DNA from: Clostridia bacterium
GTDB taxonomy: Bacteria; Bacillota_A; Clostridia; Christensenellales; Aristaeellaceae
DNA length: 11,071 bases
Assembly: GCA_900754775.1 (NCBI GenBank)
Contig: CAAEDZ010000140.1
Coordinates: 1 to 11,071, forward strand
Direction: 5' to 3'
Position 1 is the stretch's first letter. Each line of letters opens with the position of its first letter. Below, in pieces: positions 1-9,913 of this stretch. The position numbers and the translations under genes were made by a program. Below the pieces are notes generated by a model, which worked only from the letters and a program-made list of their open reading frames with translations, was not told the DNA's origin and made no database searches.

Positions 1-483
1 GACGACCGGCGTGGCGCTGGCCGGCTCGACCACGCCCGCGAGCACCGCGCCCGCGCCCACGTGGCAGCGCTTGCCCACGGTGGCGCGCCCGCCGAGGACC
101 GCGCCCATGTCGATCATCGTGTCCTCCCCCACCACCGCGCCGATGTTGAGGATCGCGCCCATCATGATCACGGCGCGGTCGCCGATCTCCACGCGGTCGC
201 GGAGGATGGCGCCCGGCTCGATGCGGGCGTTGACGGCTTTGACGTCCAGAAGCGGCACGGCGCTGTTGCGGCGGTCGCACTCGACGACCACGTCTTCAAT
301 GGCTGCGGCGTTTTTTTGGAGCGCGGCCTGCACATTTCCCCATTCGCCGAACACGACCCTGTCGCCCGCGCCGAACACGCGACAGCCGGGGAAGGCCACA
401 TCCCCCGCGGCCTTGACATACACCTTTACCGGCGTGGTCTTTTTGGCGTCGTGGATAAAGCGGATGATCTCCTCGGCGTTCAT
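1..483 (-). CDS. dapH: Tetrahydrodipicolinate N-acetyltransferase DapH (partial, C-terminus outside window)
   Basis: The enzyme transfers acetyl from acetyl-CoA to tetrahydrodipicolinate, giving N-acetyl-2-amino-6-oxopimelate, the committed step of the acetylase branch of DAP/lysine synthesis in the cytoplasm. The first 161 residues are visible; family members have about 235-240, so roughly one third is missing past the window edge. Residues 1-85 form the DapH-type N-terminal domain ([13 protein letters not shown] segment near 16-24, [10 protein letters not shown] at 43-52, [11 protein letters not shown] at 70-80). From about residue 88 the hexapeptide-repeat left-handed beta-helix begins ([45 protein letters not shown]). 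The sequence closely resembles my recollection of Bacillus subtilis DapH. The ATG overlaps the dapB stop as ATGA, with an AGGGAGGGA ribosome binding site at 491-499. The N-terminal domain separates it from succinyltransferase DapD, although annotation pipelines often label it dapD. Confidence 0.95.
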   Translation of the reverse strand, partial: MNAEEIIRFIHDAKKTTPVKVYVKAAGDVAFPGCRVFGAGDRVVFGEWGNVQAALQKNAAAIEDVVVECDRRNSAVPLLDVKAVNARIEPGAILRDRVEIGDRAVIMMGAILNIGAVVGEDTMIDMGAVLGGRATVGKRCHVGAGAVLAGVVEPASATPVV

Positions 484-1226
484 TGGTCAGTCCCTCCCTG
501 CATGTCGTTTAAGCCCAGCACGTCGTCCACGCGATACAGCCCCGGGGCGCGGCCGACGGCGAAGTCCAGCGCCCGCACCGCGCCGGCGGCGAAGATACGG
601 CGGCTGGCGGCGAAATGGCGAAATTCCAGCGTTTCATACTCGCCGAAGAAGAGCGCGCGGTGTTCTCCGGCCACGGTGCCGCCGCGCACGGCGTGGACGC
701 CGATCTCCTTGCCGCGCGCGCCGGTAAAGCCCTCGCGGCCATAGACGGTCGCGTATTCCCCCGCGGGGTCGATGGCGCGCAGAAGCGCTTTGGCTGTGCC
801 GCTGGGGGCGTCCACCTTGCGGTTGTGATGCGTCTCGACGATCTCGGCGTCGAAACCGCACTTCAGCAGCAGCGGCCCCACCTGCGCAAGCGCCTTGCGC
901 AGCACGGCCACGCCGAGGGAAAAGTTGGCATCAAACACCACCGGCACGCGCTTTGCCGCCGCGCGGATGCGCTCCACCTGTTCCGCGGTCAGGCCGGTGG
1001 TGCCGAGGATGACGGCGGAGGCGGCGTCCTCCGCGCGCGCGAGCGTGGTTTCGAGGTTGCCGGGGTAGGAAAAGTCGATGAGGGCGTCGGGCTTGCCAGG
1101 CACATCCCACGGGCTTTCATAGAGCCCGGGCGAGACCGCGCCGAGGATTTCCACATCGCCGCGCGGGGCGAGCAGTTCCTCGATCATCTTTCCCATGCGG
1201 CCGTAGCCGATCAGGATGACCTTCAT
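480..1226 (-). CDS. dapB: 4-hydroxy-tetrahydrodipicolinate reductase DapB
   Basis: DapB reduces 4-hydroxy-tetrahydrodipicolinate to tetrahydrodipicolinate with NAD(P)H, the second step after the branch point to DAP and lysine. The protein has 248 residues, shorter than the 273 of E. coli but usual for Bacillota. The N-terminal Rossmann fold starts with the nucleotide loop G7-YGRM-G12. LGTTGL lies at 74-79, and the family signature [15 protein letters not shown] at 131-145 carries His133 and Lys137, which correspond to catalytic His159 and Lys163 of E. coli DapB. The C-terminal [15 protein letters not shown] segment (176-189) is also typical. I chose the ATG at 1226 because the glycine-rich loop follows at once and GGAGG sits at 1231-1235. 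An in-frame ATG at 1289 would add 21 unrelated residues inside dapA. The start overlaps the dapA stop, and the stop overlaps the dapH start, both as ATGA. Confidence 0.96.
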   Translation of the reverse strand: MKVILIGYGRMGKMIEELLAPRGDVEILGAVSPGLYESPWDVPGKPDALIDFSYPGNLETTLARAEDAASAVILGTTGLTAEQVERIRAAAKRVPVVFDANFSLGVAVLRKALAQVGPLLLKCGFDAEIVETHHNRKVDAPSGTAKALLRAIDPAGEYATVYGREGFTGARGKEIGVHAVRGGTVAGEHRALFFGEYETLEFRHFAASRRIFAAGAVRALDFAVGRAPGLYRVDDVLGLNDMQGGTDQ

Positions 1227-2098
1227 GCGTCCTCCAGCACGCGCAGGGCCTTTTGCAGCGCCTCGCGGTTTTTGTCCTCCATCTCGCACAGGGGCAGGCG
1301 GCAGGGGCCGGCCTCCATGCCGAGCATGTTCATGGCTTCCTTGACGGGGATGGGGTTGACCTCGATAAACAGCGCGTTGACAAGTTCGAGGTACTTAAGT
1401 TGCAGATCCAGCGCCCTTTTGCCATCGCCCTCGCGCCAGGCGGCCACGAGGTCGTGTACCTGACGGGGGCAGATGTTGGCCCAGACGCTGACGACGCCCA
1501 CGCCGCCCAGGGACAGCACGGGGACGATCATATCATCGTTGCCGGAGAGGAGGACGAACTCGTCATTCGTCAGCCGCGCCACCTTCGCCGTGTAGGAGAT
1601 GTTGCCGCTGGCCTCCTTGATGCCGCGCACGTTGGGCAGCTTCGAGAGCGCTTCCACGCACTCCACCGAGAGCGAACAGCCCGTGCGGCCCGGCACGTTG
1701 TAAAGGAGGATGGGCAGATCGACCGCCTCGGCGACGGTGGCAAAGTGGCGGTACATGCCCTTCTGGTTGGCCTTGTTGTAGTAGGGCGTGATGAGCAGAA
1801 GCCCGTCCGCGCCCAGATCGCGGAACTTGCGGCTCTTCGCAAGCGACGTTTCCGTGCAGTTGGAGCCGCCGCCGGCGATGACCGGGATGCGGCCGCCAAT
1901 GGCGTCCACACAGCAGCGGACGATGGCCGCGTCCTCGACGGCGTCCGTGGTGCTGGATTCGCCCGTGGTGCCGAGGACGACGAGGCCGTCCGTGCCGTTT
2001 TCCACGTGCCACTGGCAAAGCTGCTTCAGGCGCTCGAAGTTGATGCTTCCATCCGGGTAAAAGGGGGTCACCAGCGCCACATAACTGCCTTCAAACAT
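1223..2098 (-). CDS. dapA: 4-hydroxy-tetrahydrodipicolinate synthase DapA
   Basis: DapA condenses pyruvate with L-aspartate-4-semialdehyde through a lysine Schiff base, the first dedicated step of DAP/lysine synthesis. It is a 291-residue TIM-barrel protein of normal length. Motifs: GTTGES at 43-48 (Thr44, Thr45), TPYYNK at 104-109 (Tyr107), YNVPGRTG at 133-140 (Tyr133, Arg138) and GIKEASG at 159-165 with Schiff-base Lys161. These fall at the same numbers as the catalytic residues of E. coli DapA. The ATG at 2098 is preceded by GGAGGTG (2104-2110, minus strand) at good spacing. An in-frame ATG at 2179 lies upstream of the promoter -10 box and is not used. This is the first gene of the dapA-dapB-dapH operon. 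Only 30 bases separate the -10 box from the ATG, so there is no room for a lysine riboswitch. Confidence 0.97.
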   Translation of the reverse strand: MFEGSYVALVTPFYPDGSINFERLKQLCQWHVENGTDGLVVLGTTGESSTTDAVEDAAIVRCCVDAIGGRIPVIAGGGSNCTETSLAKSRKFRDLGADGLLLITPYYNKANQKGMYRHFATVAEAVDLPILLYNVPGRTGCSLSVECVEALSKLPNVRGIKEASGNISYTAKVARLTNDEFVLLSGNDDMIVPVLSLGGVGVVSVWANICPRQVHDLVAAWREGDGKRALDLQLKYLELVNALFIEVNPIPVKEAMNMLGMEAGPCRLPLCEMEDKNREALQKALRVLEDA

Positions 2099-2128
2099 GG
2101 CCGCACCTCCGCGTTTTCCGTTTTGAAC

Positions 2129-2157
2129 ATCATAGCAGAGTCCGGGGCATTTTGCAA
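2129..2157 (-). promoter_or_regulatory. Sigma-A-type promoter of dapA-dapB-dapH
   Basis: Read on the minus strand, TTGCAA (2157-2152) is followed after exactly 17 bases by TATGAT (2134-2129), matching the -35 consensus at 4 of 6 and the -10 consensus at 5 of 6. Transcription would start near 2122, giving a leader of about 24 bases that contains the dapA ribosome binding site. I see no attenuator or riboswitch. Confidence 0.7.
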
Positions 2158-2200
2158 GTTTTGGTTGCGCGTTGCCCATTTTGTACGCGCATCAAATACA

Positions 2201-2226
2201 TGTGTCCCTGTTGCAAGGACCGTCCC
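2201..2226. repeat. Possible degenerate REP-like palindromic unit
   Basis: In the divergent dapA/amidohydrolase intergenic region, TGTGTCCCTG is followed by TTGCAA and GGACCGTCCC. GTCCC occurs twice (2204-2208, 2222-2226), and GGAC/GTCC form a short dyad. On the minus strand this reads GGGACGGTCC...GGGACACA, which resembles the GGGACGGTTC...GTCCC units that I recall being scattered in clostridial genomes. Only one copy is in the window, so repetitiveness is not shown here. Confidence 0.3.
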
Positions 2227-2255
2227 TTTGCCCAAAATTGCATCTTTTACCACTG

Positions 2256-2289
2256 TTGACAAACAGATTTAATGTTGGCATGCTAAAAT
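2256..2289 (+). promoter_or_regulatory. Candidate promoter of the amidohydrolase-argF-ATPase operon
   Basis: An extended -10 sequence, TGCTAAAAT (2281-2289), lies 30 bases before the ATG at 2320. A perfect TTGACA is at 2256-2261, but the spacer to TAAAAT is 22 bases, too long for a normal sigma-A promoter, so the TG-extended -10 box probably does most of the work. An alternative -10 box, TTTAAT at 2268-2273, has no good -35. I find no convincing ArgR operator. Confidence 0.45.
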
Positions 2290-2319
2290 GACGAAAAGGA
2301 TGACCATGGAGGGACGGAC

Positions 2320-3444
2320 ATGCTCGAAACTCTCCGCCGCCACCGGCGCGCCCTGCACCGCATCCCGGAAGTGGGGTTCGACCTGCCCAGGACGCAGGCG
2401 TATGTGCTTGCGCATCTCGAGGGACTGGGCGCGCGCGTAAAGGCGCTCTCCCCCAGCGGCGTTCTGGCATGGTTTGACGCCGGACGGGCGGAGACCACCG
2501 CCTTTCGCTGCGACATGGACGCGCTGCCCATACAGGAGGCGGCGGGCTGTCCCTTCGCGTCCGAGCATCCCGGCAGGATGCACGCCTGCGGCCACGACGC
2601 CCACATGGCGACCATGCTGGCTTTCTGCGAATGGCTCTCCGGGCGCGTAAATGCATTGCCCTGCAATGTGCTGGTCATTTTTCAGCCCGCGGAGGAATCG
2701 GGCGGCGGCGCGCGCCTGATCGTGGAAAGCGGCGCGCTGGAGGAGCATCATGTGCGGCGCATCTTCGCCATGCACGTGCAGCCCGGCATCGACAGGGGCG
2801 TTCTCTGTTCCAGACCGGGGGCGTTCATGGCCACCTCCTCGGAGGTACACATCCGCCTGACGGGCGCTTCAGCCCACGCCGCCCGCGCCCGCGAGGGGCG
2901 GGACGCCATGCTCGCCGGGGCGGAGGCCGTGCGCAATGTGTACACCTTTGACGCCTCCTTGCCCGCGGACATGCCGCGCCTTGTTCGCCTCTGCTCGTTC
3001 CACGCCGGCAACTCGACCAACATCGTGCCCGACGCGGCGGAGCTTTCCGGCACGGCGCGCGCCTTCAGCCGCGAGGACCACGCGCGCATCAAGGAGGGCA
3101 TCCGCGGCGCCGTATGCGCGGCCTGCGCGCCGCTGGGCGTGGAAGCGGAGGTGGCGTTTGGCGACGGCTATCCGCCCACCGTCAACGACGAGGCGCTGTT
3201 CGCGCGCTTCCGCGCCGCCACCTGTGGCCTGCCCTTCCGCCTTTTGCCCGCGCCCGACCTGACCACCGAAGATTTTGCCTTTTATCTGGAGCGCGTGCCC
3301 GGCATGATGTTCTATCTGGGCACCGGCTCGAACGCCCCCCTGCACTCCCCCCTGTTCACACTGGACGAAGAGGCGCTGATGAACGGCCTTGAGGCCTTCT
3401 GCCGCCTCGCCATGTTCGCCGACTGGAAAGGAGATGCCCTATGA
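2320..3444 (+). CDS. M20D-family amidohydrolase, probable N-acetyldiaminopimelate deacetylase
   Basis: This is a cytoplasmic dinuclear metal hydrolase that removes acyl groups from N-acyl amino acids. It has 374 residues, the same length as B. subtilis YkuR (N-acetyl-DAP deacetylase), which it resembles along its length. Visible motifs: [10 protein letters not shown] at 11-20, RCDMDALP at 63-70, the metal site MHACGHD at 87-93 (Cys90, His92), QPAEE at 122-126 (catalytic Glu125, ligand Glu126), MHVQP with His152, the inserted dimerisation domain from about 175 to 290 with NIVPD at 234-238, TEDF at 316-319, and LHSP with His342. The Cys ligand marks subfamily M20D rather than ArgE-type M20A. 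GGAGGGA at 2308-2314 supports the start. It diverges from dapA-dapB-dapH, whose acetylated product needs a deacetylase. It also overlaps argF as ATGA, so an N-acetylornithine-type substrate remains possible. Family is certain, substrate inferred. Confidence 0.88.
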   Translation: MLETLRRHRRALHRIPEVGFDLPRTQAYVLAHLEGLGARVKALSPSGVLAWFDAGRAETTAFRCDMDALPIQEAAGCPFASEHPGRMHACGHDAHMATMLAFCEWLSGRVNALPCNVLVIFQPAEESGGGARLIVESGALEEHHVRRIFAMHVQPGIDRGVLCSRPGAFMATSSEVHIRLTGASAHAARAREGRDAMLAGAEAVRNVYTFDASLPADMPRLVRLCSFHAGNSTNIVPDAAELSGTARAFSREDHARIKEGIRGAVCAACAPLGVEAEVAFGDGYPPTVNDEALFARFRAATCGLPFRLLPAPDLTTEDFAFYLERVPGMMFYLGTGSNAPLHSPLFTLDEEALMNGLEAFCRLAMFADWKGDAL

Positions 3445-4433
3445 CGCTGTATGGACGCAGTTTCCTCACGCTTCTGGACTACACGCCCGACGAAATCCGC
3501 CATCTGCTCGATCTGGCCAAGCGCCTGAAGCGCGAAAAGCATCTGCGCATCGGCCACCGGCACCTGATGGGCCGCAACATCGTGCTGCTGTTTGAAAAGA
3601 CCTCCACGCGCACGCGCTGCGCCTTTGAGGTGGCGGGGCGCGATCTGGGCATGGGCGTGACCTTCCTCGACCCGGTCAGCTCGCAGATGGGCAAAAAGGA
3701 GAGCATCGAGGACACGGCGCGCGTGCTGGGCCGCATGTACGACGGTATTGAATACCGCGGTTTCAGCCAAAATACGGTGGAACTTTTGGCAAAGTACTCC
3801 GGCGTGCCGGTGTGGAACGGCCTGACCGACCAGTTCCATCCCACGCAGATGCTGGCCGACCTTCTGACCATCGAGGAACAGCTGGGCCGCCTTGCCGGCG
3901 TGAAGCTCACCTTCATGGGCGACGCGCGCAACAACGTGGCCAATTCGCTGATGATCGCCTGCGCCAAGATGGGCATGCACTTCACCGCCTGCGCGCCCGA
4001 GGCGCTGTTCCCGGCGGAAGAACTGGTCCAGACCGCGCGGGAGATCGCCGAGAACACCGGCGGCAGCGTGACGCTCACCTCGGACGTTGCCGACGGCACG
4101 CGCGGCGCGGAAGTGCTTTACACCGACATCTGGGTCTCGATGGGCGAGCCGGAGGACGTCTGGAAAGAGCGCATCGAGCTGCTGCTGCCCTATCAGGTCA
4201 ACGCCGCGACCTTTGAAAACGCCGCCGACTGCGCCATCTTCATGCACTGTCTGCCCTCGTATCACGACCTTGGCACCGAGGTGGGGCGCGAGATCCACGA
4301 AAAATTCGGCCTGACGGAAATGGAAGTGACCAACGAGGTGTTTGAAAGCAAGCGCTCCGTGGTCTTTGACGAGGCGGAAAACCGCCTGCACACCATCAAG
4401 GCCGTCATCCTCGCCACCCTTTCCCGACAGTAA
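3441..4433 (+). CDS. argF: Ornithine carbamoyltransferase
   Basis: The enzyme makes citrulline and phosphate from ornithine and carbamoyl phosphate in arginine synthesis; the reverse phosphorolysis serves the arginine deiminase pathway. It has 330 residues, normal length. The N-terminal carbamoyl-phosphate domain shows STRTR at 55-59, SQMGKKES at 81-88 and HPTQ at 133-136. The ornithine domain shows MGDARNN at 159-165, DIWVSMG at 229-235 and HCLP at 269-272. The SMG loop and HCLP indicate ornithine rather than aspartate as substrate. The ATG overlaps the amidohydrolase stop (ATGA), with AAAGGAGA at 3427-3434. No arcA or arcC is present, so a biosynthetic role (argF) is preferred over catabolic arcB, but sequence alone does not separate them. 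The calcium pump gene follows after 12 bases. Confidence 0.95.
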   Translation: MTLYGRSFLTLLDYTPDEIRHLLDLAKRLKREKHLRIGHRHLMGRNIVLLFEKTSTRTRCAFEVAGRDLGMGVTFLDPVSSQMGKKESIEDTARVLGRMYDGIEYRGFSQNTVELLAKYSGVPVWNGLTDQFHPTQMLADLLTIEEQLGRLAGVKLTFMGDARNNVANSLMIACAKMGMHFTACAPEALFPAEELVQTAREIAENTGGSVTLTSDVADGTRGAEVLYTDIWVSMGEPEDVWKERIELLLPYQVNAATFENAADCAIFMHCLPSYHDLGTEVGREIHEKFGLTEMEVTNEVFESKRSVVFDEAENRLHTIKAVILATLSRQ

Positions 4434-4445
4434 CAGGAGGAAACC

Positions 4446-7067
<2,622 letters not shown>

Positions 7068-7073
7068 GACGAC

Positions 7074-7099
7074 GCCCCCGGCTCTGCCCGGGGGCTTTT
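7074..7099 (+). terminator. Rho-independent terminator-like hairpin between the calcium pump gene and pepF
   Basis: GCCCCCGG (7074-7081) pairs perfectly with CCGGGGGC (7088-7095) around the six-base loop CTCTGC, and TTTT (7096-7099) follows. It starts seven bases after the ATPase stop codon. The T run is short, so termination may be partial. The pepF ribosome binding site begins only six bases further on. Confidence 0.8.
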
Positions 7100-7124
7100 C
7101 CAAACAAGGAGGAACATTTTCACG

Positions 7125-8909
7125 ATGACCGACCGCAAGGACATACCGCTTGCGTACCGCTGGCGGCTGGAAGACATCTACGAAAGCAACGAGGATTGGG
7201 AAAACGCCCTGCGCGCCGCGGAAAAGCTGGCCGCGGACTTTGGCCGCTTCGAGGGGACGCTAGGAGACGAGGAAGCGCTTCTGGAGGCGCTGCGCCACTT
7301 TGCCTCCATGCAGGAGATCGCCGCCACGGTGTTCGCCTACGCGCGCATGCGCCGCGACGAGGACAACCGCGTTGCCGCGAATCAGGCGCTGACGGCGCGG
7401 GCGCAGGCGCTGATCACCAAAGTGGAGACGGCGGCGAGTTTTTTGACGCCGGAACTGCTCTCGCTGCCGGCGGAGTACATTGCCTCCGTAAGCGAAAAGC
7501 CGGCGTTTGCCGAGTTCGCCGTCATGCTGCGCGAGGTGGAGCGGCAGCGGCCGCACACGCTCTCCAAGGCGGAGGAGCGCATCGTGGCCATGGCCGGGGA
7601 GATGGCCGCCGCGCCGGACACCATTTACACCATGCTTGCCGACGCGGACATGAAATTTCCCGTCATCAAGGACGAAAAGGGCGAGGACGTGCGCATCACC
7701 CACGCCAACTACATCCCCCTGATGATGAATCGCGACCGCGGCGTGCGCGCGGCGGCGTTCGAGGGGCTGTACACGACGTATCAGTCCTTTGCCTCCACCA
7801 TTCCCGCGCTGTACGACGCCTCGGTGCGCGCCGACATCTTTTCCGCGCGCACGGCGAAGCACAAGAGCGCGCTGGAAGCGGCGCTGTTCCCGGATCAGGT
7901 GTCCGTGAGCGTCTACGACAACCTCGTCGCCTCCGTGCGGCGGCACATACCGGCGTTGGCGCGCTTTGTGAAGCGCAATGGCGAACGGATCGGCGTTTCT
8001 TCCGACATGCGCATGATCGACCTGTACGTGCCGGCGGTGGAGGGCTTTGACATCAAGCTGCCCTTTGACGAGGCCTACGAACTGGTGGTGGAGGCGCTCT
8101 CCGCGCTCGGCGAGGACTATCAGGCCATATTGCGCAAGGCGCGCGAGGAACGCTGGATCGACGTTTACGAAAACGAGGGCAAGTCCGCGGGCGCGTATTC
8201 GTGGGGCACCTATGGCACGCACCCCTATGTGCTGCTCAACTACAAGGAAAACCTCGATTCCGTGCTTACCATCGCCCACGAGATGGGGCATTCCCTGCAC
8301 ACCTATCTGAGCAACAAAAACCAGCCCTATCTGGACGCGGAATACTCATTGTTCGTGGCCGAGGTGGCCTCGACGACCAACGAGATCCTCGTTCTGCGCG
8401 CGCTGATGGAGCGCTACAAGGATGACAAACAGGCGCAGGCGTTCCTCACCTGGCACCTGCTCGACGGCTTCCGCGGCACGGTGTTCCGCCAGACGATGTT
8501 CGCCGAGTTCGAGCGCGAGGCGCACGCCATGGCTGAGCGCGGCGAGGCGCTGACGGCGGAGAGCCTCAACGCCGTCTATGCCAAACTCAACGCCGCCTAC
8601 TACCCGCAGGTCCGGCAGGACGCGCTCATCGCCTACGAATGGATGCGCATCCCCCACTTCTACAACGCCTTCTACGTCTACAAATACGCCACCGGCTTTT
8701 CGGCGGCGATGGCGCTTGCCGAGGGCATCCGCACCGAGGGCGCGGCGGCGGTGGAGCGCTACAAGAAGTTCCTCTCCCTCGGTTCCAGCGTGCCGCCCCT
8801 GGAGGCGCTGCGCGTGGCCGGGGTGGACATGGAAAAGCCCGAGGCCGTGGATCGCGCGCTGGACGCCTTCGACGCGCTGGTGGAGAAGTACGAGGAACTG
8901 ACGAAGTAG
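7125..8909 (+). CDS. pepF: Oligoendopeptidase F (M3B zinc metallopeptidase)
   Basis: This cytoplasmic zinc peptidase cuts short peptides and recycles their amino acids. It has 594 residues, the usual length for the family. The N-terminal helical part (about 1-200, with the oligopeptidase F N-terminal domain near 115-185) is followed by the M3 catalytic domain. The zinc site is TIAHEMGHSLHTYLSN (382-397), with ligands His385 and His389 and catalytic Glu386. The third ligand is probably Glu413 in VAEVAS. GKSAGAYSWG (352-361) and HFYNAFYVYKYATG (511-524) match segments conserved in PepF. The ATG at 7125 follows AAGGAGGA (7106-7113), with about 12 bases between GGAGG and ATG, somewhat long. It may be expressed by read-through of the hairpin at 7074-7099, as there is no room for a promoter between hairpin and ribosome binding site. 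There is no signal peptide. Confidence 0.95.
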   Translation: MTDRKDIPLAYRWRLEDIYESNEDWENALRAAEKLAADFGRFEGTLGDEEALLEALRHFASMQEIAATVFAYARMRRDEDNRVAANQALTARAQALITKVETAASFLTPELLSLPAEYIASVSEKPAFAEFAVMLREVERQRPHTLSKAEERIVAMAGEMAAAPDTIYTMLADADMKFPVIKDEKGEDVRITHANYIPLMMNRDRGVRAAAFEGLYTTYQSFASTIPALYDASVRADIFSARTAKHKSALEAALFPDQVSVSVYDNLVASVRRHIPALARFVKRNGERIGVSSDMRMIDLYVPAVEGFDIKLPFDEAYELVVEALSALGEDYQAILRKAREERWIDVYENEGKSAGAYSWGTYGTHPYVLLNYKENLDSVLTIAHEMGHSLHTYLSNKNQPYLDAEYSLFVAEVASTTNEILVLRALMERYKDDKQAQAFLTWHLLDGFRGTVFRQTMFAEFEREAHAMAERGEALTAESLNAVYAKLNAAYYPQVRQDALIAYEWMRIPHFYNAFYVYKYATGFSAAMALAEGIRTEGAAAVERYKKFLSLGSSVPPLEALRVAGVDMEKPEAVDRALDAFDALVEKYEELTK

Positions 8910-8916
8910 AGCGGGA

Positions 8917-8946
8917 AAAGCGCTCCGGCGACGGCCGGGGCGCTTT
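8917..8946 (+). terminator. Hairpin after pepF (first of two)
   Basis: AAAGCGCTCCGGC (8917-8929) pairs with GCCGGGGCGCTTT (8934-8946) around the loop GACG: a 13-base-pair stem with one T-G wobble, starting eight bases after the pepF stop. The T run forms part of the stem and GCAACA follows. The A's at the 5' foot make it roughly symmetric, so it could work from either strand. Confidence 0.65.
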
Positions 8947-8951
8947 GCAAC

Positions 8952-8995
8952 AGGGCGGCGGAGCCGGGTCTGACCCGATGTCCGCCGCCCTTTCT
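8952..8995. terminator. Second hairpin between pepF and the converging minus-strand operon
   Basis: AGGGCGGCGGA (8952-8962) pairs perfectly with TCCGCCGCCCT (8981-8991). Inside, CGGGT (8965-8969) pairs with ACCCG (8973-8977), giving a long stem with a small internal loop. TTTCT follows on the plus strand. On the minus strand the stem is followed by GTTGC without a T run. Together with the previous hairpin it separates two convergent transcription units. Confidence 0.6.
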
Positions 8996-9006
8996 GTGGG
9001 GTGCTG

Positions 9007-9108
9007 TCATATCCACGCGGTGATGAGCAGGATCAAATAGAACAGCGCAATGAGCGCGACCGCCGTTCCCAGCACGCGCAGCAGTATCTTCTTCAGGGCT
9101 TTGAACAT
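9007..9108 (-). CDS. 33-residue single-span membrane microprotein
   Basis: I do not recognise a family. The reading frame encodes 33 residues: a basic start (MFKALKKILLRVLG, with Lys3, Lys6, Lys7 and Arg11) and then an almost unbroken hydrophobic stretch (about 12-30, AVALIALFYLILLI) ending in TAWI and a TGA stop at 9009-9007. This fits one membrane helix with the basic end inside the cell. The evidence that it is a gene is a strong ribosome binding site, GAGGAGGAA (9120-9112), a few bases from the ATG. It also lies 18 bases downstream of the DUF4230 stop on the same strand, and its frame ends just before the shared hairpins. Function is unknown; it may bind or stabilise a membrane partner such as the DUF4230 protein. 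It could be missed by gene callers because of its length. Confidence 0.68.
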   Translation of the reverse strand: MFKALKKILLRVLGTAVALIALFYLILLITAWI

Positions 9109-9126
9109 GGGTTCCTCCTCGCCTCA

Positions 9127-9768
9127 TCAGGCAAATTCGATGGTATAGCGCTGCGTGTCGTAAAAACCGGCCAGCATGCCGCGCAGCAGGGCTTCAGCAT
9201 TGTCGCGGGCGCTTTCGAGAAGGCCGTCCTCGATGGCCTTTTGCTCGGATTCTTCCTGCATCTCGATGAGCGAGATGTTGATGTCGTCTATGTCCAGCGG
9301 GTGGAAGATATTGTTGGATTCGTCGTATATCTCCAGGCTGTCCAGGTCGATCTCGTTGCTGAGTACCTTTACCTCGGGCAGCGTCACCGTGACGCGATGC
9401 TCCGCCTCCCGCACCTCTATGCCGATGTCAGCAAAGTCCACGCCCGCTTTGACCACGCCATCGTAACTGAAGATGAACTGGCTCTGCGTCAGCGGTATGT
9501 CCACGCCAAAGAGCTGCCGCGAGCTTTTGATGACCTGCACGTTGGTGTAATAGCCGGACTGCGTGGCCAATTCGCCGATGTTTCGCAACTCCATGGCCAC
9601 CGTCTCACTGCTCACCTCCGAGCGCTCTGTAAACACCCGCGGCGCCATCCAGATGATGATGGCCACCAGCGCGATGAACACCGTCAGCGTCAACAGTCGG
9701 CGCAACACGCGCCCCCGACGCGCCCTCCTGCGTGGGCGGACTTCCCTGCCCTTTCGCTCCCTCGCCAT
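9127..9768 (-). CDS. Membrane-anchored DUF4230-domain protein
   Basis: The protein has 213 residues and no known function. Residues 1-24 are extremely basic, with 13 Arg/Lys including RPRRRARRGR at 11-20. One hydrophobic helix follows at about 25-42 (LLTLTVFIALVAIIIW). The rest, about 48-210, matches the DUF4230 pattern as I recall it: ERSEV and ELATQSGYYTNVQVIKSSRQLFG (near 65-88), FIFSYDGVVKAGVDF (98-112), VTVTLPEVKVLSNEID (126-141), and an amphipathic C-terminal helix (about 165-200) before YTIEF. The basic cytoplasmic tail predicts that the domain faces outwards. The start at 9768 is supported by AGGGAGGG (9780-9773). It is the first gene of a two-gene operon with the microprotein 18 bases downstream. 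There is no lipobox or cleavable signal peptide. Confidence 0.85.
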   Translation of the reverse strand: MARERKGREVRPRRRARRGRVLRRLLTLTVFIALVAIIIWMAPRVFTERSEVSSETVAMELRNIGELATQSGYYTNVQVIKSSRQLFGVDIPLTQSQFIFSYDGVVKAGVDFADIGIEVREAEHRVTVTLPEVKVLSNEIDLDSLEIYDESNNIFHPLDIDDINISLIEMQEESEQKAIEDGLLESARDNAEALLRGMLAGFYDTQRYTIEFA

Positions 9769-9798
9769 GGCACCCTCCCTGCCTTATCTTCTTTCCGT

Positions 9799-9807
9799 AT
9801 TATAGCA
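9799..9807 (-). promoter_or_regulatory. Extended -10 promoter of the DUF4230 operon
   Basis: On the minus strand TGCTATAAT (9807-9799) contains a perfect TATAAT (9804-9799) with the extended TG. No good -35 box lies 16-18 bases further up (CGCCAT at 17), so this looks like an extended -10 promoter. The predicted start near 9792 gives a leader of about 24 bases. Confidence 0.7.
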
Positions 9808-9913
9808 CATCCTCGAGACGGATGGCGCGCAGTTCACACAAAAACCCCGCTCCGTGCCAGAAAATGTCGGACTACAGCGAAAAAGCGCGCTATTTGCGGC
9901 AGTCAGAACGACA

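Noticed and set aside
615..2272. Long plus-strand frames (615-1463 and 1253-2272) over dapB and dapA
   Set aside because: They are low-complexity Ala/Arg/Gly/His-rich shadows of dapA and dapB, which have all catalytic motifs on the minus strand. I see no supporting ribosome binding site.
2099..2319. Lysine riboswitch or ArgR operator in the dapA/amidohydrolase intergenic region
   Set aside because: The predicted dapA leader is only about 24 bases, too short for a riboswitch. No clear paired ArgR-type dyad is present; the weak TTTA/TAAA symmetry at 2268-2287 is not convincing.
7260..8300. A 346-codon minus-strand frame inside pepF
   Set aside because: It is a compositional shadow; pepF is intact and has its full zinc motif.
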